64,000 nucleotides of DNA from Hyaloscypha bicolor E (Eukaryota; Ascomycota; Leotiomycetes; Helotiales; Hyaloscyphaceae), in contig NW_020194628.1 of the NCBI RefSeq assembly GCF_002865645.1, positions 62,001 through 126,000 on the forward strand, given 5' to 3'. The notes under the pieces are model-generated. The model saw nothing but the letters and a program-made list of their open reading frames with translations, was not told the DNA's origin and searched no databases. Both the position numbers and the translations under genes were made by a program. Position 1 is the stretch's first letter. Each line of letters opens with the position of its first letter. Shown one piece after another: positions 1-13,327 of this stretch.

Positions 1-3000
1 TTAAAATAAGTACTTTTTCCTATAATATAAAAGCTATTAGCTTATATTCTAGTATTATTTTTAAATTAAAGAATTTAGAAATTAAAAGTATTAGAACTAA
101 ATATATATTAGTATATTATAATTTATATATTAAATATATATATAAAGTATTTATTTTATATAAACTAAAAAATAAAGTTATTAATCTCTAAAATATTATA
201 ATAAATTATAGGCTTGAAATATATAAATAATAAATATTTATTATTATATATATTATAATTAATAGCTTCTTTTATAGCTTTTATAAAAAAGAAAGCTATA
301 TTATATAACTTAGAAATAATAATTATAAATAATAATTAGTTAGTTAGTTAGTTAGTTAATTACTATAAAAGTTTATTTTTATAATTTATAATAATATAAA
401 TAAAAATAATACTAGTTTAGAAAAATAGTTTCTTTTAAAATCTTATTAAAGAAAAATAAGAAATAAAAGTATATTTAGCTAGCTTAAAGCTAGAAATTAG
501 AAAATAATAAAATAAAAACTTAAAAATATATTATTATAAAAATACTAAATAAATAAAAAGTACTTTTTAGAAATATTATATAATTATAATATATAATATC
601 AAAAATATATTAGAACTAAATATATACTAATATATTATAATTTATATATTAAATATATATATAAAATATTTATTTTATATAAGTTAAAAAATAAAGTTAT
701 TAATTTCTAAAATATTATAATATATTAAATTAGCTAAATAATAAAGCTAAAATTATATATTTATAATATAAATTAAATAAATAATACTGAATTAACTATT
801 ATTTTATAATAATAAATAGCTTATATATATAGCTCTAAATTCCCTAAATTATATATACTAAATCCCTAAACTTACTAAGTCTTTTATTTATACTAGCTAA
901 ACTAATTTAGCTTTATAAAGTATATTATAAAATATTTTAATTATATAGAATATTCTAGTTAGATATAGTAATAGTAATAACTATTACTAGAGGAAATCTT
1001 CTAATATCTATTATTTTCTCTAGAAACTCAACCCTAACTTTAATATTTCCTATATAGCCTACTAATATAATTAGTTTAATCTAAAGGTAATAAAATAATT
1101 ACTTTTTTATATCTATAATAATCTTTTAACTATAACCTTAATTAATTTATATTAAGTAATATAATTATAGAATAAAACCAGGCGAAAAATACCTATTAAA
1201 TAGATTTTTAATATAATTTATAGTTTATTAATAATTGAGGCTTAAAATATATAGATTCTTTTTATTTTTTTAATTTTTTCTTATATAAAATACTAATATA
1301 TTTACTTATTAAAATTATATAATTCCAAACTTTGGAAAGAAATTACGGTATTTTACTAGCCTTATTATTAATATAATAATAATAATTAAGTTCTATAAGC
1401 TTAAATAAACCTTTCTAAATATTAAATATAGCTTTTTCTAATATTATATATATTATATATATAGTAAGGCTTTAATTATATAAGTTTTAAGCTAACTTTT
1501 AACTAAACTAAATCTATAAACTTTACTTATTATTTAGCTATTTTCTTTCTTTTACTTTTATATATTATTTTATTTATCTATTACCTTTTTAGATATTATT
1601 CTATAGTATTTTTACTTCTATATATATTAAGTAGCTTATTTAATACCTAATTTCTTTTAATATATATTTATTTAATAAAATATATAGTTATAAAACCTTT
1701 ATATAGTCTTAATTAAATAAGCTTTAAGTACCTTTATTACCTTAATCTTAATATCTAGAAAGCTAGCCTTCTTTACTTAATAATATCGAGTTTTACTATA
1801 TTTCTAGTATATCTTAATTAGATTAATTTTATAATAAAACTTTAGTAAAAATATAGCCTTATATTCCTGATCTATAATAAGCTCTTTAACTTAGAACTTC
1901 TTTTTAAAGAAGTCTTAATAGTTTAATAGTATATAAGCTAAATAGTATATTTATTTAATAGTAAAAAAGTATTTAAGAAATATAATATATTTAATATTCT
2001 TTAGATATTTAAATCTTAAGCCAGATATATTATAACTTTATTTAATAAGAATTTATTCTATATTCTTAAGCTTTCTTTTTCTATTTAAATTAAATTACTA
2101 AAGAACTTAAATAATATCTTATAATTCCGGAATTATATATTCTAGTAAAAAGTATATATTTCTTTTATAGATCTTAATATTATTCTTTTTAACTTCTTCT
2201 AGTACCTTATTTATACTAAAGGTATTTAGTATACCTTTACTATATAAAATATATATAGAGAACTAATTAAATATTAGAATAACTATATAATTTAAATACT
2301 TTTATTTAAATATATTAAGTATTCTAGTAATCTATACTAGTAGCTGTTTTATATTTTATTAGGGGTTCCTATTTAAGCTTAAATATATAATTTTGCAAGT
2401 ATTTAAATTAGGGTTATTCGAGATAAAAATGCTTTTATTATTTAGTATTCTAATATATCTTTTAGAATCTATAAATTCAGAATTATAAATTAGCTTCTTT
2501 TTATTCTTTCCAGGCATTTTTTACTAACTATTTACTAGCCAGAAATTCTTTTTATAATTATATCTATAGAAATAACTCTTATTATAAAACTATATTATAT
2601 ATATCTAAACTTTAATTAGAAATAAAAATTAAATTATATACTATATACTAGCTTTATTCTCCTTATATTAAACTATATATAATAAAAGCTCTTTTATTAA
2701 TAATAAAAATATCTTTTAATAATACTAAATTATATTAGATTATTTATATTTATTTATATAAAGCCCTTTCTTAGTCTTATAGTAATAAAAGCCAAGTCTA
2801 GAGAGCTATAAGTAAGCTATACTATAAGTAATAGGCTTTTCTATTATTAATAATAATTAGAGTAAAATCTTCTAATTAATAGTATTTAGGAAATTATTTA
2901 ATAATATTATTTTAAGCTCTTAATTAATTAATTAAGTATAATAAGCTAAAAAAATATCCTTATTATTTAAATAAAAGATACTAGCTCTTTTACTATCCCT

Positions 3001-3799
3001 AGTTTTCTATAGAATACTATATTACTATTAATAGTAATTAAATAGCTTTCTAATTTGCCAAGCTAGTATCTTTCTATTATTAAAGTAATAATTACTAGAA
3101 TCTATTAAAAGTAATATATTAATTCTTTTAAATTAATATTATTCTAGCTTTAGAAGCTATTAGGTATATTACTAGAATAAATATAAGTTAGTAATTATAT
3201 ATAAAATATAGCTCTTTAGTTTAAGTTAGCTTAATATTTATATTATTAAGAACTTCTTAGTAAGTTATTTATATATCTAGAGCTTTATTATTTCTATAAG
3301 TATTTCTAATAAAGATATTTAAAAGTAGCTTATTAGTTCTATTATCTTTATTTTTAAGCCTTTATTCTTCCCTTAATTATATATTCCTAGAAATATTAAT
3401 TAGCCTCCTAATAATATTGAATTATAGTTTCTTTTATTTAAGAGATAATATAATTATAGGAGTCTTAAGCCTACTAGATTACTCTATAACCTGAATATCT
3501 TTTACCTTCTAATTATATATATGTTTTTATTAAGTTCTTAATAGCTTTACTAATTCCTTTATTATTTTAGAGAAATAAGAGCCTCTAGAAACTAGAAATA
3601 ATATTAGTATATTTATATTATAATATAAAAATAAGAAAATAAAATAAGAAACTTACTAGTCTATTCTATAAGTCTTTACTTTTACTATATAAATATAGGC
3701 TTCTCTAAAATAATTATTTTATTACTACTAATAAAAAGCTTTTGCTAAACCTAAAAGAGTATTAAATCTTTAAGCTCTACTTTATTACTTGGTTTAATA
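1..3799. repeat. AT-rich, RIP-degraded repeat block
   Basis: The tract is almost entirely A and T, dense in TpA, with no open reading frame of useful length on either strand. Short GC-containing words remain only at scattered places. This is the appearance of transposon copies after repeat-induced point mutation in ascomycetes. Part of it (about 1072-1330) can be matched to a better preserved MITE at 49609-50010, with C-to-T and G-to-A differences. The identity of the rest cannot be read by eye. Confidence 0.85.
1072..1330 (+). mobile_element. Truncated, RIPped copy of MITE family A (left half)
   Basis: This stretch aligns by eye to the left half of the TA-flanked element at 49609-50010. Shared words include AATTAATTTATA, AAAAATACCTATTAA and ATTGAGGCTTAAA in the same order and spacing. 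Differences are mostly T for C and A for G, so the terminal repeat AGTC..GATCCAAAAGCGAC has become AGTTTAATCTAAAGGTAAT. The right half is missing. The end positions are approximate. Confidence 0.65.
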
Positions 3800-4268
3800 T
3801 AGCAGAACCTTGATATAATGATCCTCGATTTAGCGATATCCTTAATAGTGCGATACAGCCGTGAGGTCCCACTGTTTTTTGGCCCTAGGCTTACGATATA
3901 CCCCCCATAACGATTATCGTAAGGATTTATGGTCCGGAGATTATTATTTTAGTGTAATATCGTTCTAATCATCGAACCCAATAGATTAATTCCTCTCTTC
4001 TATAGGGCCTTCTACCCCCCCAAATCCCGGTAATTCGGAGTCGCGGACCATCGATCTCACTATTTCACAGCCTGTAGTATTTACCACTGATTCTACAGGC
4101 CCTTAGCAGCCTAAAAAGCGTCGAGGAGCTATTACTAAAGAGATTCTTTATATATCTTTAATTTTTATTCTCTTTACGTGGATGCACGTGATTCTTGATA
4201 TAACGATACCTTGGTGTATTATTAGAAAAAGACGCTAAAATCGATATCGTTATATCGAGTTTCTGCTG
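3800..4268. mobile_element. Pogo/Fot1-like non-autonomous element (MITE), 469 bp
   Basis: The ends form imperfect terminal inverted repeats. The left begins TAGCAGAACCTTGATATAAT and the right, read on the other strand, begins CAGCAGAAACTCGATATAAC; similarity continues through a CGAT..TTTAGCG block, about 40 bp in all. Both ends are flanked by TA (3798-3799 and 4269-4270), the target duplication of Tc1/mariner-pogo elements. The interior has normal base composition and no transposase frame. The CAG-AAnCTCGATATAACGA type of terminus is known from pogo/Fot1 relatives in fungi; the class is inferred from termini and TSD only. Confidence 0.75.
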
Positions 4269-4513
4269 TATCTAAATTATTAGAATTATTCTCTATATTA
4301 GAGGGTTTCCTATATTATTTATTAATAATTACTTGAATTATAGCTTCTTTAGCTAGAGTAAGAACTATAATTAAGTCAAGAGTTAAATTAGCTCGCTTGT
4401 ATTTCTGAAGCCTTATAGAGGTAGCTATTAGAAGTATATAAAAGAAGTACTTAATTGGGTTTGTGGTTATTGAGGTATTAATATAATTATAGAAGAGTAG
4501 TTAACTTAGGGGG

Positions 4514-4740
4514 GCAGTCACGTAATAACCAAAGTAAAAAAACGACCATATAAAATGCTAATATATTTACTCGCTTAATTACGTATATTATAACTTCCTT
4601 AATAATAAAGATATTATAATTTTGAGAACATAGAATTAATTCCTATAGTATATAGTATAGTTTTAATTAATATGATTTATATTAATTAGTATTATAGTGG
4701 TTTTTTTTTTTTTTTTGTCGCTTTTGGATCGGACCGACTA
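4514..4740. mobile_element. MITE family A, internally deleted copy
   Basis: The right half (about 4590-4740) is nearly identical to 49870-50010: same order of TTCCTTAATAATAAAG, ATTATAATTTTGAGAA and TATAGTATAGTTTTAATTAA, a T-run, and the terminal GTCGCTTTTGGATCGGACC. It ends at 4740 before TAG. The left end (from the CAGTCACG near 4514) resembles the terminal repeat only loosely, so the left half is diverged or deleted. There is no coding capacity. Confidence 0.65.
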
Positions 4741-5225
4741 TAGCCCGATAACGCGATGGGTTTGATTTCAGGGCAGCATCTAGAGGAAGTGAGGGGAGGC
4801 AATTACAACACTTCTCTGCTCAAGGTTTGGCCTTTGATTGTAACATCTCACTACTTTGATATCTCGTTATACCTGCAACCTGGTTTAGAAGTTACAATCG
4901 GGCCTCTCCCAGTTTTCGTGTATGAGAGCCATCGGGCGGTCATGTTTCAAAACTCCTTCCACTTTCTCAGGTTTGACCTCGGAACACCAGGTCCGCAACC
5001 CAAACCAACACTAGCAGTAAATTAATACGCTTCATTACGAGAATTCTAACGATTTTTATGTGCATTTCAACCAGGCTACACACACCCACACACTTGCGAA
5101 GTTTAAGACTGTCATGAGGATACCAGGAAACGAAACCGATTCTTCAATTTTATAGGACCAAAGCGCACAACGAGTCATGCCGCTATGAAAATGAGCCTAT
5201 GTGCATCGTAATCCCTCAATATTTG
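4741..5225. other. Intergenic, no gene recognised
   Basis: Base composition returns to normal here. A short frame at 4756-5025 on the plus strand has no recognisable domain and sits partly in the edge of the MITE. The segment nearest 5225 is probably the 3' flank of the zinc-finger gene. Confidence 0.5.
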
Positions 5226-7367
5226 TCAGAGGTTACCCTCTTTTGCCGGTTGCTCAAGACCATCCTCGGCGTTGTCAGGTGGCTGAGCACCTCCAGGAGC
5301 TCCTTCCATTCCTCCATAATTATGAACCTCGAAGAAAGCGTCCAACCAGTCCTCAGAAGCTTGATTGTTGGTCTGGTTGGCTGTATAATTTTGACTCTCT
5401 CGAAAGAGGTTTTCACGCGGGGCTAGGGGGACTTGCTCAGCTGCCGGATCCGTCGGATGAGCTCCATCAAAGAGAGTGTTAGATGATGATCGCGATAAAT
5501 CGGAGTCATCGACTGCATGGGAGGCATGGGAGTTTGAGGATCCGTCGGCGGCAACGGTTTGTGTTGTGATCCGATCCGGAAAATAGGATGCAAACCATCG
5601 CTGGGAAATCAGTAATAGACCATCGTGAATTGCCGAGTGCCACAACGCAGTCAGGTCTCGCTCTTCGTTGGACTGTGTTGAGACATGAATGCCAGCTGAT
5701 TGAATTGTAGACAAGATTATATTTGGTCCCTGAACAAGCATAAAGTCTTGGTATCCCTCCAGCTCCATGGTCAGCTCGGCATTCATGTATGGAGACCTGG
5801 GCCTCGGGGTATGGCCCGGGAAAAGGATGTCGAAGATTGTGAACCACTGATCTTCTACCGTCATCGTCGAAGAGACCCGTTCCGACAATTGCGCCTTTTG
5901 CGCTCTTGTAACTCCTTCATGCCTAAAATTTTGGGCAAGACAAGGGATAGTCTTATTATGCTCGTCTCGCTCGTCTTCGGTTTCGAAAATGTCCATACAA
6001 CGAGGACAGTATATGGGAAGCTGATGATATCGTGATAGGTGCTGTTTGACATCTCGAACACGACTAAGAGTATATGAATAACAACCTCGATACTTAAGAG
6101 GATCCTTTTTGGCAAATGGACAAGCAAACGAAAGTTGATTTCCTGTGGTCCTCTTGGAAGCTCGACGCCGTTTTTCCGGGGCTCCATCGTCGTCACCGCT
6201 TTCTTTTGATCCTTCACTTGCTGCTCTCTTTTTACGAATTCGTTTCTTGCTTGCCTTCTGACCAGAATCTCTACTAGCTGTAGTTGACGTGCTTCCGGTG
6301 CCGACGCTGCTAGCGGCACCACCTTGTGGACGCTGCTGCTGCTGTGAGGCTGAAAATGCAAGCAAGCCCTCTCGTACGACTATAGGTTTGACCAACATGA
6401 AGGGGTGGTCGATCTCCAAAGCTGGAGTTCTCTCGGAGCAGTCAGACATCCAAGTTGACTCGGTATCGCTTTGTGAGGTGTCGAAATCCATGCTGTTCAC
6501 TGTGAGAGTATCGAACTCCGCGGAGCCTGAGTATTCCAAATCTTTTTCTGGATGTAAAAGTCCGTAGATATCTGTTGGCCTCCCTGAGATATTCGATGCT
6601 TTGTCTGTATCAAAGGTCGATTCGAGGAGGTCTGAAAACTGGTCAAATTCGCTCGTGAAAGCACCAATGCTTCCCAGCTCTGGTGAAAGGGGCGTTTTCC
6701 TTTCGTGGGCTTCAGGAATATGGTTCGAACTGGATAGCCCATCTTTATTCAGGAAATACTCAGAGATCCCGGTGCTGTCTGAATCTCTTGAACAGTCCTC
6801 AGTAAGGGCCGGAAGTGATTCAGTCCCTGATTCTGCGATTGAGCGAGAACCTAGCCTAAATGTCCATTGTGAATTTTGAGCTGGTGCGTGAGGATTTGGC
6901 CATTTTATCCTGCTAATGTTCTCTGCTGATCCAGGAGTAGCACTGAGCTCGGAAAAATCAAGATCATCAAGATCTTCGAGGCTGACGGCATCTATGCGCC
7001 ATGGCATATGAGATACCTCAGAGTAGCCACAACCTTCGGTCCACTTCCCCAAACCACCAATCAACTTGTACCTTTCTGCAGGGCCAAGCAGCTCTGGTGG
7101 AGGCTTCCAGGATAATGCCGTGCTGGAGTTCCAGTCCTCAAGGTCATCAACTTCAATGGAGTTGATATCTGGGATGCTGCATGCATTTGCTTCCATAGAG
7201 CTCGTCTCGCTCTTGCAGTCCCTATCGTCTTCTGTAATGTGACTTTCTGCGATTGTGAATTCCCCGTCTTCTCCAACCTCAAACGTAAATTTTCCCTTCC
7301 CAGAAATCCGATTCGGCGACTTCGAATAAAGAAAGGGCTTTGGATGACTTTGCGATCTCGCGTCCAT
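5226..7367 (-). CDS. C2H2-type zinc-finger protein, 713 aa, single exon
   Basis: The open frame runs from ATG at 7365-7367 to TGA at 5226-5228. About residues 1-410 are low-complexity, acidic and Ser/Thr-rich, and look disordered. A basic Lys/Arg patch near 370-405 (KKRIRKKR and EKRRR) could be a nuclear localisation signal. Two adjacent Cys/His units follow at about 415-480: a long-spaced C..C..H..H unit (CPFAKKDP..RGC..VKQHLSRYH) and a second unit (YCPRCMDIF..DEH..PC). The C-terminal third (QWFTIFDILFPGH and beyond) is the conserved extension seen in many fungal proteins of this type. A DNA-binding or regulatory role is inferred; the targets are unknown. No intron is needed to keep the frame open. 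Confidence 0.8.
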   Translation of the reverse strand: MDARSQSHPKPFLYSKSPNRISGKGKFTFEVGEDGEFTIAESHITEDDRDCKSETSSMEANACSIPDINSIEVDDLEDWNSSTALSWKPPPELLGPAERYKLIGGLGKWTEGCGYSEVSHMPWRIDAVSLEDLDDLDFSELSATPGSAENISRIKWPNPHAPAQNSQWTFRLGSRSIAESGTESLPALTEDCSRDSDSTGISEYFLNKDGLSSSNHIPEAHERKTPLSPELGSIGAFTSEFDQFSDLLESTFDTDKASNISGRPTDIYGLLHPEKDLEYSGSAEFDTLTVNSMDFDTSQSDTESTWMSDCSERTPALEIDHPFMLVKPIVVREGLLAFSASQQQQRPQGGAASSVGTGSTSTTASRDSGQKASKKRIRKKRAASEGSKESGDDDGAPEKRRRASKRTTGNQLSFACPFAKKDPLKYRGCYSYTLSRVRDVKQHLSRYHQLPIYCPRCMDIFETEDERDEHNKTIPCLAQNFRHEGVTRAQKAQLSERVSSTMTVEDQWFTIFDILFPGHTPRPRSPYMNAELTMELEGYQDFMLVQGPNIILSTIQSAGIHVSTQSNEERDLTALWHSAIHDGLLLISQRWFASYFPDRITTQTVAADGSSNSHASHAVDDSDLSRSSSNTLFDGAHPTDPAAEQVPLAPRENLFRESQNYTANQTNNQASEDWLDAFFEVHNYGGMEGAPGGAQPPDNAEDGLEQPAKEGNL

Positions 7368-9099
7368 GTCTCGATGCTAACGGAACAGATAAAAGGTCCT
7401 GTGTAGAATTACTTGTTTGAAGTTGGCTTTTTAACCGTGGCGAAAGATTGATGCGTGGAGGTTGATCTACAGAAGAGCACAACTGTGCTCTCGTCAAGAT
7501 CTGACCTGAAACCTTGCAAGCCACCTCTCAATGGTCCAATCAGCTTCAGCCAATAAATCACCGAACACCACAATTGTGCTCATCCTCCTTTCCCGGGGGA
7601 TTGGCATGCTTAGAACGTAACTTTTGAGATCTAAAGTTGGCAACAATAGTGCTGTTCATGTAATCGTGTTGGGTTTACAGCACTATTGAAGCGATTGGAA
7701 TGTCGAGGGTTGACAAAGTACAAATAAACGATTTATTGCATCTTTAGCCCTAATCTTGTGGAGCAATCAACGCTTCACAAGATTTGTCCAACACTTTACT
7801 CGACTCAGCGTGGAATCAAGGAGATTGCAAGATGTCCGAACCGTTGCCTCCTTCAGCAACCTTAAGCGAAGATGCCCCGTAAGCAACCAAGTATCCGAAC
7901 GTAACAAATGATCCACTAACACAATAAAAGAAAATTCGATCCGATGCAACCACCAAAGGCTCTGATAACATACCTCGAGCACGTACCAGATACAGACCCG
8001 CCAGCAGCAAGACTCGCGGCAGGCCAGACCGCGAACCAACTTGATAGAGCAAGACATATGAATAACAAGCTTCGTGAATGGGATGATCTCTGGGGCAAAG
8101 CATCCAAAATTTGAGAAATGTGAGGAGTAATTATTGAGAGGTCTAACGTTTGCTTTTCCTATGGCAAAGTTATTGTATTTGTGGCAATAAGGTGTCGGAC
8201 TCGCGGGGGAAGATATAAAGCATGGCATGAGGTACCTACCGCGAACGATGTTTTGATACCTCCTAGAGAATAGATCAGCCGACTCCTGTGAAGCGATTCT
8301 GGCTCAACAGTAGCCAGAGCTAGTATTTGATTCAATTAGAGATACTTCTGAAAATGAAATAGCACGACCTGACTTCAAGACAGCGCATGGGAGTTCTGAG
8401 TCCTCGCAGTGGTTCGATGGCATCAAAGCGCACATGATGACAGCAAACGTCTGCAAACCGCTCAAGCGAACCAATTTACTTTTATGTTCCCGCCATTCCG
8501 CGATGCACCCACAGACCCTCCCTCGGCCTCCACAAACTCCAGGGGCAGCGTAATCACCCCTCTTCTTCAGCAGTTAGTCCCCTGCGTCTCACCAGTAATC
8601 TCCTGATCACGCCGCAGTCATGCATGCATTAACCGTACTACGGTATCTCCAGGGTCCTGGATCAGTACGGCCGTCAACCGTCAAGCCACAGTAATATAAG
8701 TGCAACAATGCAAAGAAAAGTAGGCAGTTAGCTCCTGTGGCTGCGTCTCCCTAAACACTCTGCAAATCGGAACCGACGAGCGTTTCTTTTCACCTACCGG
8801 GGAAGATCTAGATCGGCAGATTAGCTCGTTGTGCTGTTTGCTTGCGCCGAAGATCTTCTTCAGAAGGGGGTAAGCGTTGGCGCAACCACGGGAGAGTGTC
8901 GCTCCGGAGCGCAACATTGGCTGACAGGCGCCACCGAACTTCTCACCAGGCACCACATGCAGAGCAAGATCGGAGCTAGATCTCGAGGGAGGGGGGTCAT
9001 CAGCATGTGCCCTTCGCGTGGAGCTGCCACCTTCCTCGACGTCGAGAAACGCGTGCCGCCCTCCCTCGGGTACAGCTCGAGTTAAGCCTGGATATAAGC
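7368..9099. other. Intergenic, no convincing gene
   Basis: The stretch has normal composition. It includes the upstream region of the zinc-finger gene (7368 to about 7700). Overlapping minus-strand frames at 7767-8228 are short and partly hydrophobic, but they have no start context, domain or consistent splice pattern. The 8409-9085 frames also look fortuitous. No RNA gene was seen. Confidence 0.5.
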
Positions 9100-12000
9100 A
9101 TATTTAATATAGGCACATTTATATAAACATGCTTAAATCCTCTGGACCGGAAGTTTTCTACAGCCAATATTATTCTCCCTCCTTATTAGTAGACATGGAT
9201 TTATGCTGAGATCAGACTGCTTTCTCTACGTGCTTCTATCTAGGTTCCCCTACCTTGGAATCTTGGATGCATGTTCCTCGTCAAGCTGATGGCGGGCTAA
9301 GGCAGGATGCCGTGCAGCTACATGCGAAAGAAACCCGTTTTACGAGTCAAGGTCCACACCACTAGCTAATATAAGTGCTGATCTCCCTTCGAGAGGTATC
9401 TTTAGCTCTTCTCTGTGCGTTGAGACGCTCCTAACTCCTCGAAGCCAAGTTGAGATAGTTTATATTAATCTACTTAAACGGAACTAGGGGCCGCTCATGA
9501 ACTAAGACGACTTTAGAAAAATCTATACCGGTCTTACTATATTATAGACCGTTATCTTATATTCGGGAATCGCATAGCTTGTAGTCTATTAATATTATCC
9601 TTATCTAAAGATATAAAATATTCCTCTAGTTATTATAATAACGAGTTTCCTTTATATATATTTAGTTAAGATTATATTAATATATATAACTAATAAGTAT
9701 TTTTTATACTTAGTTAAGTTTTAAATAATAAGTATTTACTTTGCCTTTAATATTATACTCTTTTAAATTAATTAAATATAACTCTTAAATATTAGTACTT
9801 AATAATATAAGCTATTAAATAGAAATAAAGTATTAATTCGAGAATCTCTTCGAGCTTAAGGTCTTTAATTAAGATAATAGAGTCTTATTATATTTAAATA
9901 AACTTATATCTTTATTAATATAAAAGTATTACTTTAAGTAATTTACGAGAATAATAATATAATAAATAAATTCTAATATACTTTAAGTTATAATAATAGT
10001 AGCTATTTATAAGACGAATAAGAAACTTTAAAATTATTAAAATAAAATACTTTATTTATAAAAATAAGCTATTTATTAAAAAGGTTTTAAATAAATTCTA
10101 AGAGCCTTTTAATAAATATTTTAGTTTTATATATATAAATCTTATTTACTTTATAAGAACCGAAATATTCGAGATATATATTTATAATATTTATAAATAA
10201 TTCTTTATATAATATTAAAATAAGGTTTATACTTATATAGAAAATTAAAACTTATTAATCTCTTAAATTTCTCGATTCTTTACTTTAACTAGTATTAGTT
10301 TTTTCCTCGAAATTTAAGCTTATTAATAGATTTTTCGTCTTATTAATATAGTTAATATTAGATATAATTATAATATAAGTTTATATAATCTTTTTCTTAA
10401 TTTATTTAACTTATTACTTTATTTAACTTTTTAAAAGTATACTTATAATATTATAATCTTAAGAAAACTAAATTTATTAAGCCGCGGATATTATAACTTT
10501 TAACTTAATAACTTTTAACTTAAACTTAATATATATATTTATATTTATTCTATTATAACTATTTATTAGAAGCTAGTCTTTAGAATTAGAATTAAATAAT
10601 AATATAATAATAAGATATATAAAAAAATTATTTTAATATTTAATAATATTATTATTATAAATTTATTATTACTTCTTTAATTTATTATAAAAAAGACTTT
10701 ATAACCGAGAATATTTTATTTCTTAGTTAAATATAAGATTAAAAGACTTTATATATTATATTTAATTTATTAATACCTTATTTATAAGCTTTACTTTTTA
10801 ATAAAGTAATAGAAATTTATATATAAAATATAAATAAGAAACTTATTATATTTCTTATTAATATTAAAGAAAAGATTTGCTTATAGTTAAATATAATCTT
10901 TAAATCTTTTATAAAGTAAATAAAAGAAGAAAATAAGGAATTAAATAATTTATATAATAAGATTATATTATTTATTAAAAATAAAAAATAAATATTATTT
11001 AGTTTTATAAGTTTTAAAAGTTTTAAAAGTTTATTAAATTAAATTAGCCTTTATTTTTAATATTTAAATCGGAAATTAATTATAAAGTTATAAAATATAA
11101 TAGAAATAATAAAAAGAATATTAAAGATATCTTTATAAAATTTAATAAAAAGTATTTTTAGTAATATATTATTACTAAAAATATAAAAAAGAAGTATTTA
11201 ATAATACTTATATTTAAGACTATTTAAATATTTCTTTATTAGAAATATTATTCTTTTTTATAATACTAGATTAGAAAATAATTATTTATTAAAGCTTTAT
11301 TATTACTAGAAAGAAGTATTTAGAATCTTTAGGATTAGCTATATAATTAGTACTTTTATAATTATAAAACTAAATAGTATTTTTCGAATAGAAACTATAA
11401 TTATAAGTTATTTTAAGAAATTTGTTTTTTATAATACTATTTCAGAAATCTTTATAATTTATATTACTAGAATAAAGAAGTATTAGAATAGATCTATAGG
11501 CTAGTTTAAAAGAAATCTAGTATTTATAAGAAAGTATTATTTCTGGATATAAAAATTAATATTTTAAAAAAGAATATTAATTTAGACTAGAAAAACTAGA
11601 TTATAACTCGATAAAAATAGTAAAAAAAGAAAAAAGAAATTATAAAAAAAGAGAATTAAACTTATATTTTAGCTAGAGCTAGTTTTATAATAATTATTAG
11701 ATTTTAAAAAAAAATTAAGAAAAAGTAAAAGAAAGATATTATTAAGAAAAGCAGCTATATATAAATCATATATTTCTTTTATTTATTATAATTAGAAAGT
11801 TTTAAAAGTAATAAAGGAATTAGAAAAAAAAAGATATTATATTACTAATTAATTAAAATTAGAAAAAAACAAAAATAAAAAAAATTTAATATTAATATAT
11901 AATAATTATAAATGGGATTTTATAAGAGAAAATTAATAAAAAATACTAATAAATAAAAGATTAATAATATTTAATTACTAGAAAATATTATAAGTTTTTT

Positions 12001-13327
12001 AATTTATAACTTTAAATTCTTAAAAATAATAAAGCAGGAAATAATTAGAAATAATACTTTTATTTAGCTTTATTTTATTAATTATATTTAAAGCTCTTAT
12101 ATTTTTATAATAGCCGGAATTTAATAAAAAAAGAAATTACTTTTATTAGATACTAGTATATAAGAATTAGAATTTAGAATTTATTATTATTAGAACTTGA
12201 ATTTAAGTAAAATTTAAAAAAGGAAAATTATATTAAAAAAGAAATATTTTATCTATAATATATTCGAAAATAGTTAATATAAATACTAATATAAAAAAAG
12301 TATTAATAGTAAATTTTAAAATATTAGAATTTAGTAATATTTTAATATTTTATATAAGCTTTATTATTAAATTAATTAATTTTAAAGCTTTATATAACTA
12401 TTATATTAAGTTCTTAAATATTAGATAAGTTATAATTATTATTTATAAAGAAGTATTTATTATTATAATTATAAAGAATATAATTAGCTTTAAAATAAAT
12501 ACTAGAAACCAAAATAAGATTTATTAAAAGAAAAAGATTATAATAGAGAAATTATATAGAAATAAAAAGAAATATATTATTTATTTATTTAATATTATAA
12601 TACTATTATTTACTTTTATAAATAGCTTATAAGCTAATAAAATAATAAAGGAAATATTATTAGAATTAGCTATAATAAATAGAATATTAGAGAAAAGAGC
12701 TTAAATAATAAAGAAATAATAAGAATAATTAATATATATAAAGGCTAAATATATATAAAGATATTTAAAATAAAAACTTATTATAAAAAGAAAAATAAAA
12801 TAGAAAAATATAAGAATTATATTATAAAAGAAATAATTTAGAAGAATTAAAAAATAGAATAAAAATAATAGAAAGCAGGAAATAAGATAAAAGAATTATA
12901 TAATAAAGAAAATAAGTTATTCTAGAAAAAAATAAAGAAAAATATTAGATAAATATTAAATAAAAAAAAGAAACTAGAAATATTTTTTTTTAATTTATTA
13001 TAAAAAGAATAAATAATTTTTTAAAGAAAAAGAAAAGAAAAATCAGAAATATATAAAGAATCGAGAAATAAAAAAATAATATTTAATAGCTTGTTTTTAA
13101 ATATTAGAAAAGAAATATTAGATATTAGAAAAATAAATAATAAAATATTCTTTATTTAGAAAAATTTTATAATTTTATAAATACTATAATTTTATATTTA
13201 TTATCTAATATATATAAAAGAAAGTTCGGTTTTCTAAAAGAAAAAAAGTATTTTATAAAAGATTATTATAAAAAGAAAAGCCAGATATAATAGAAATTAA
13301 AAAAAGAAAAGAAATATTATATTACTA
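9100..13327. repeat. AT-rich, RIP-degraded repeat block
   Basis: From about 9490 the sequence collapses to A/T with pervasive TpA and very few C or G. No frame longer than a few dozen codons survives. Long A-rich stretches near 11550-13320 suggest coding strands of a retroelement, but no motif can be read. The left edge (9100-9490) still has mixed composition. Composition changes abruptly to normal at about 13328. Confidence 0.8.

Noticed and set aside
4756..5025. 89-residue plus-strand protein
   Set aside because: No domain, no signal peptide, unremarkable composition, next to a transposon edge.
7767..8228. Small membrane protein gene on the minus strand
   Set aside because: Three overlapping frames are all partly hydrophobic; no start context, domain or splice pattern selects one.
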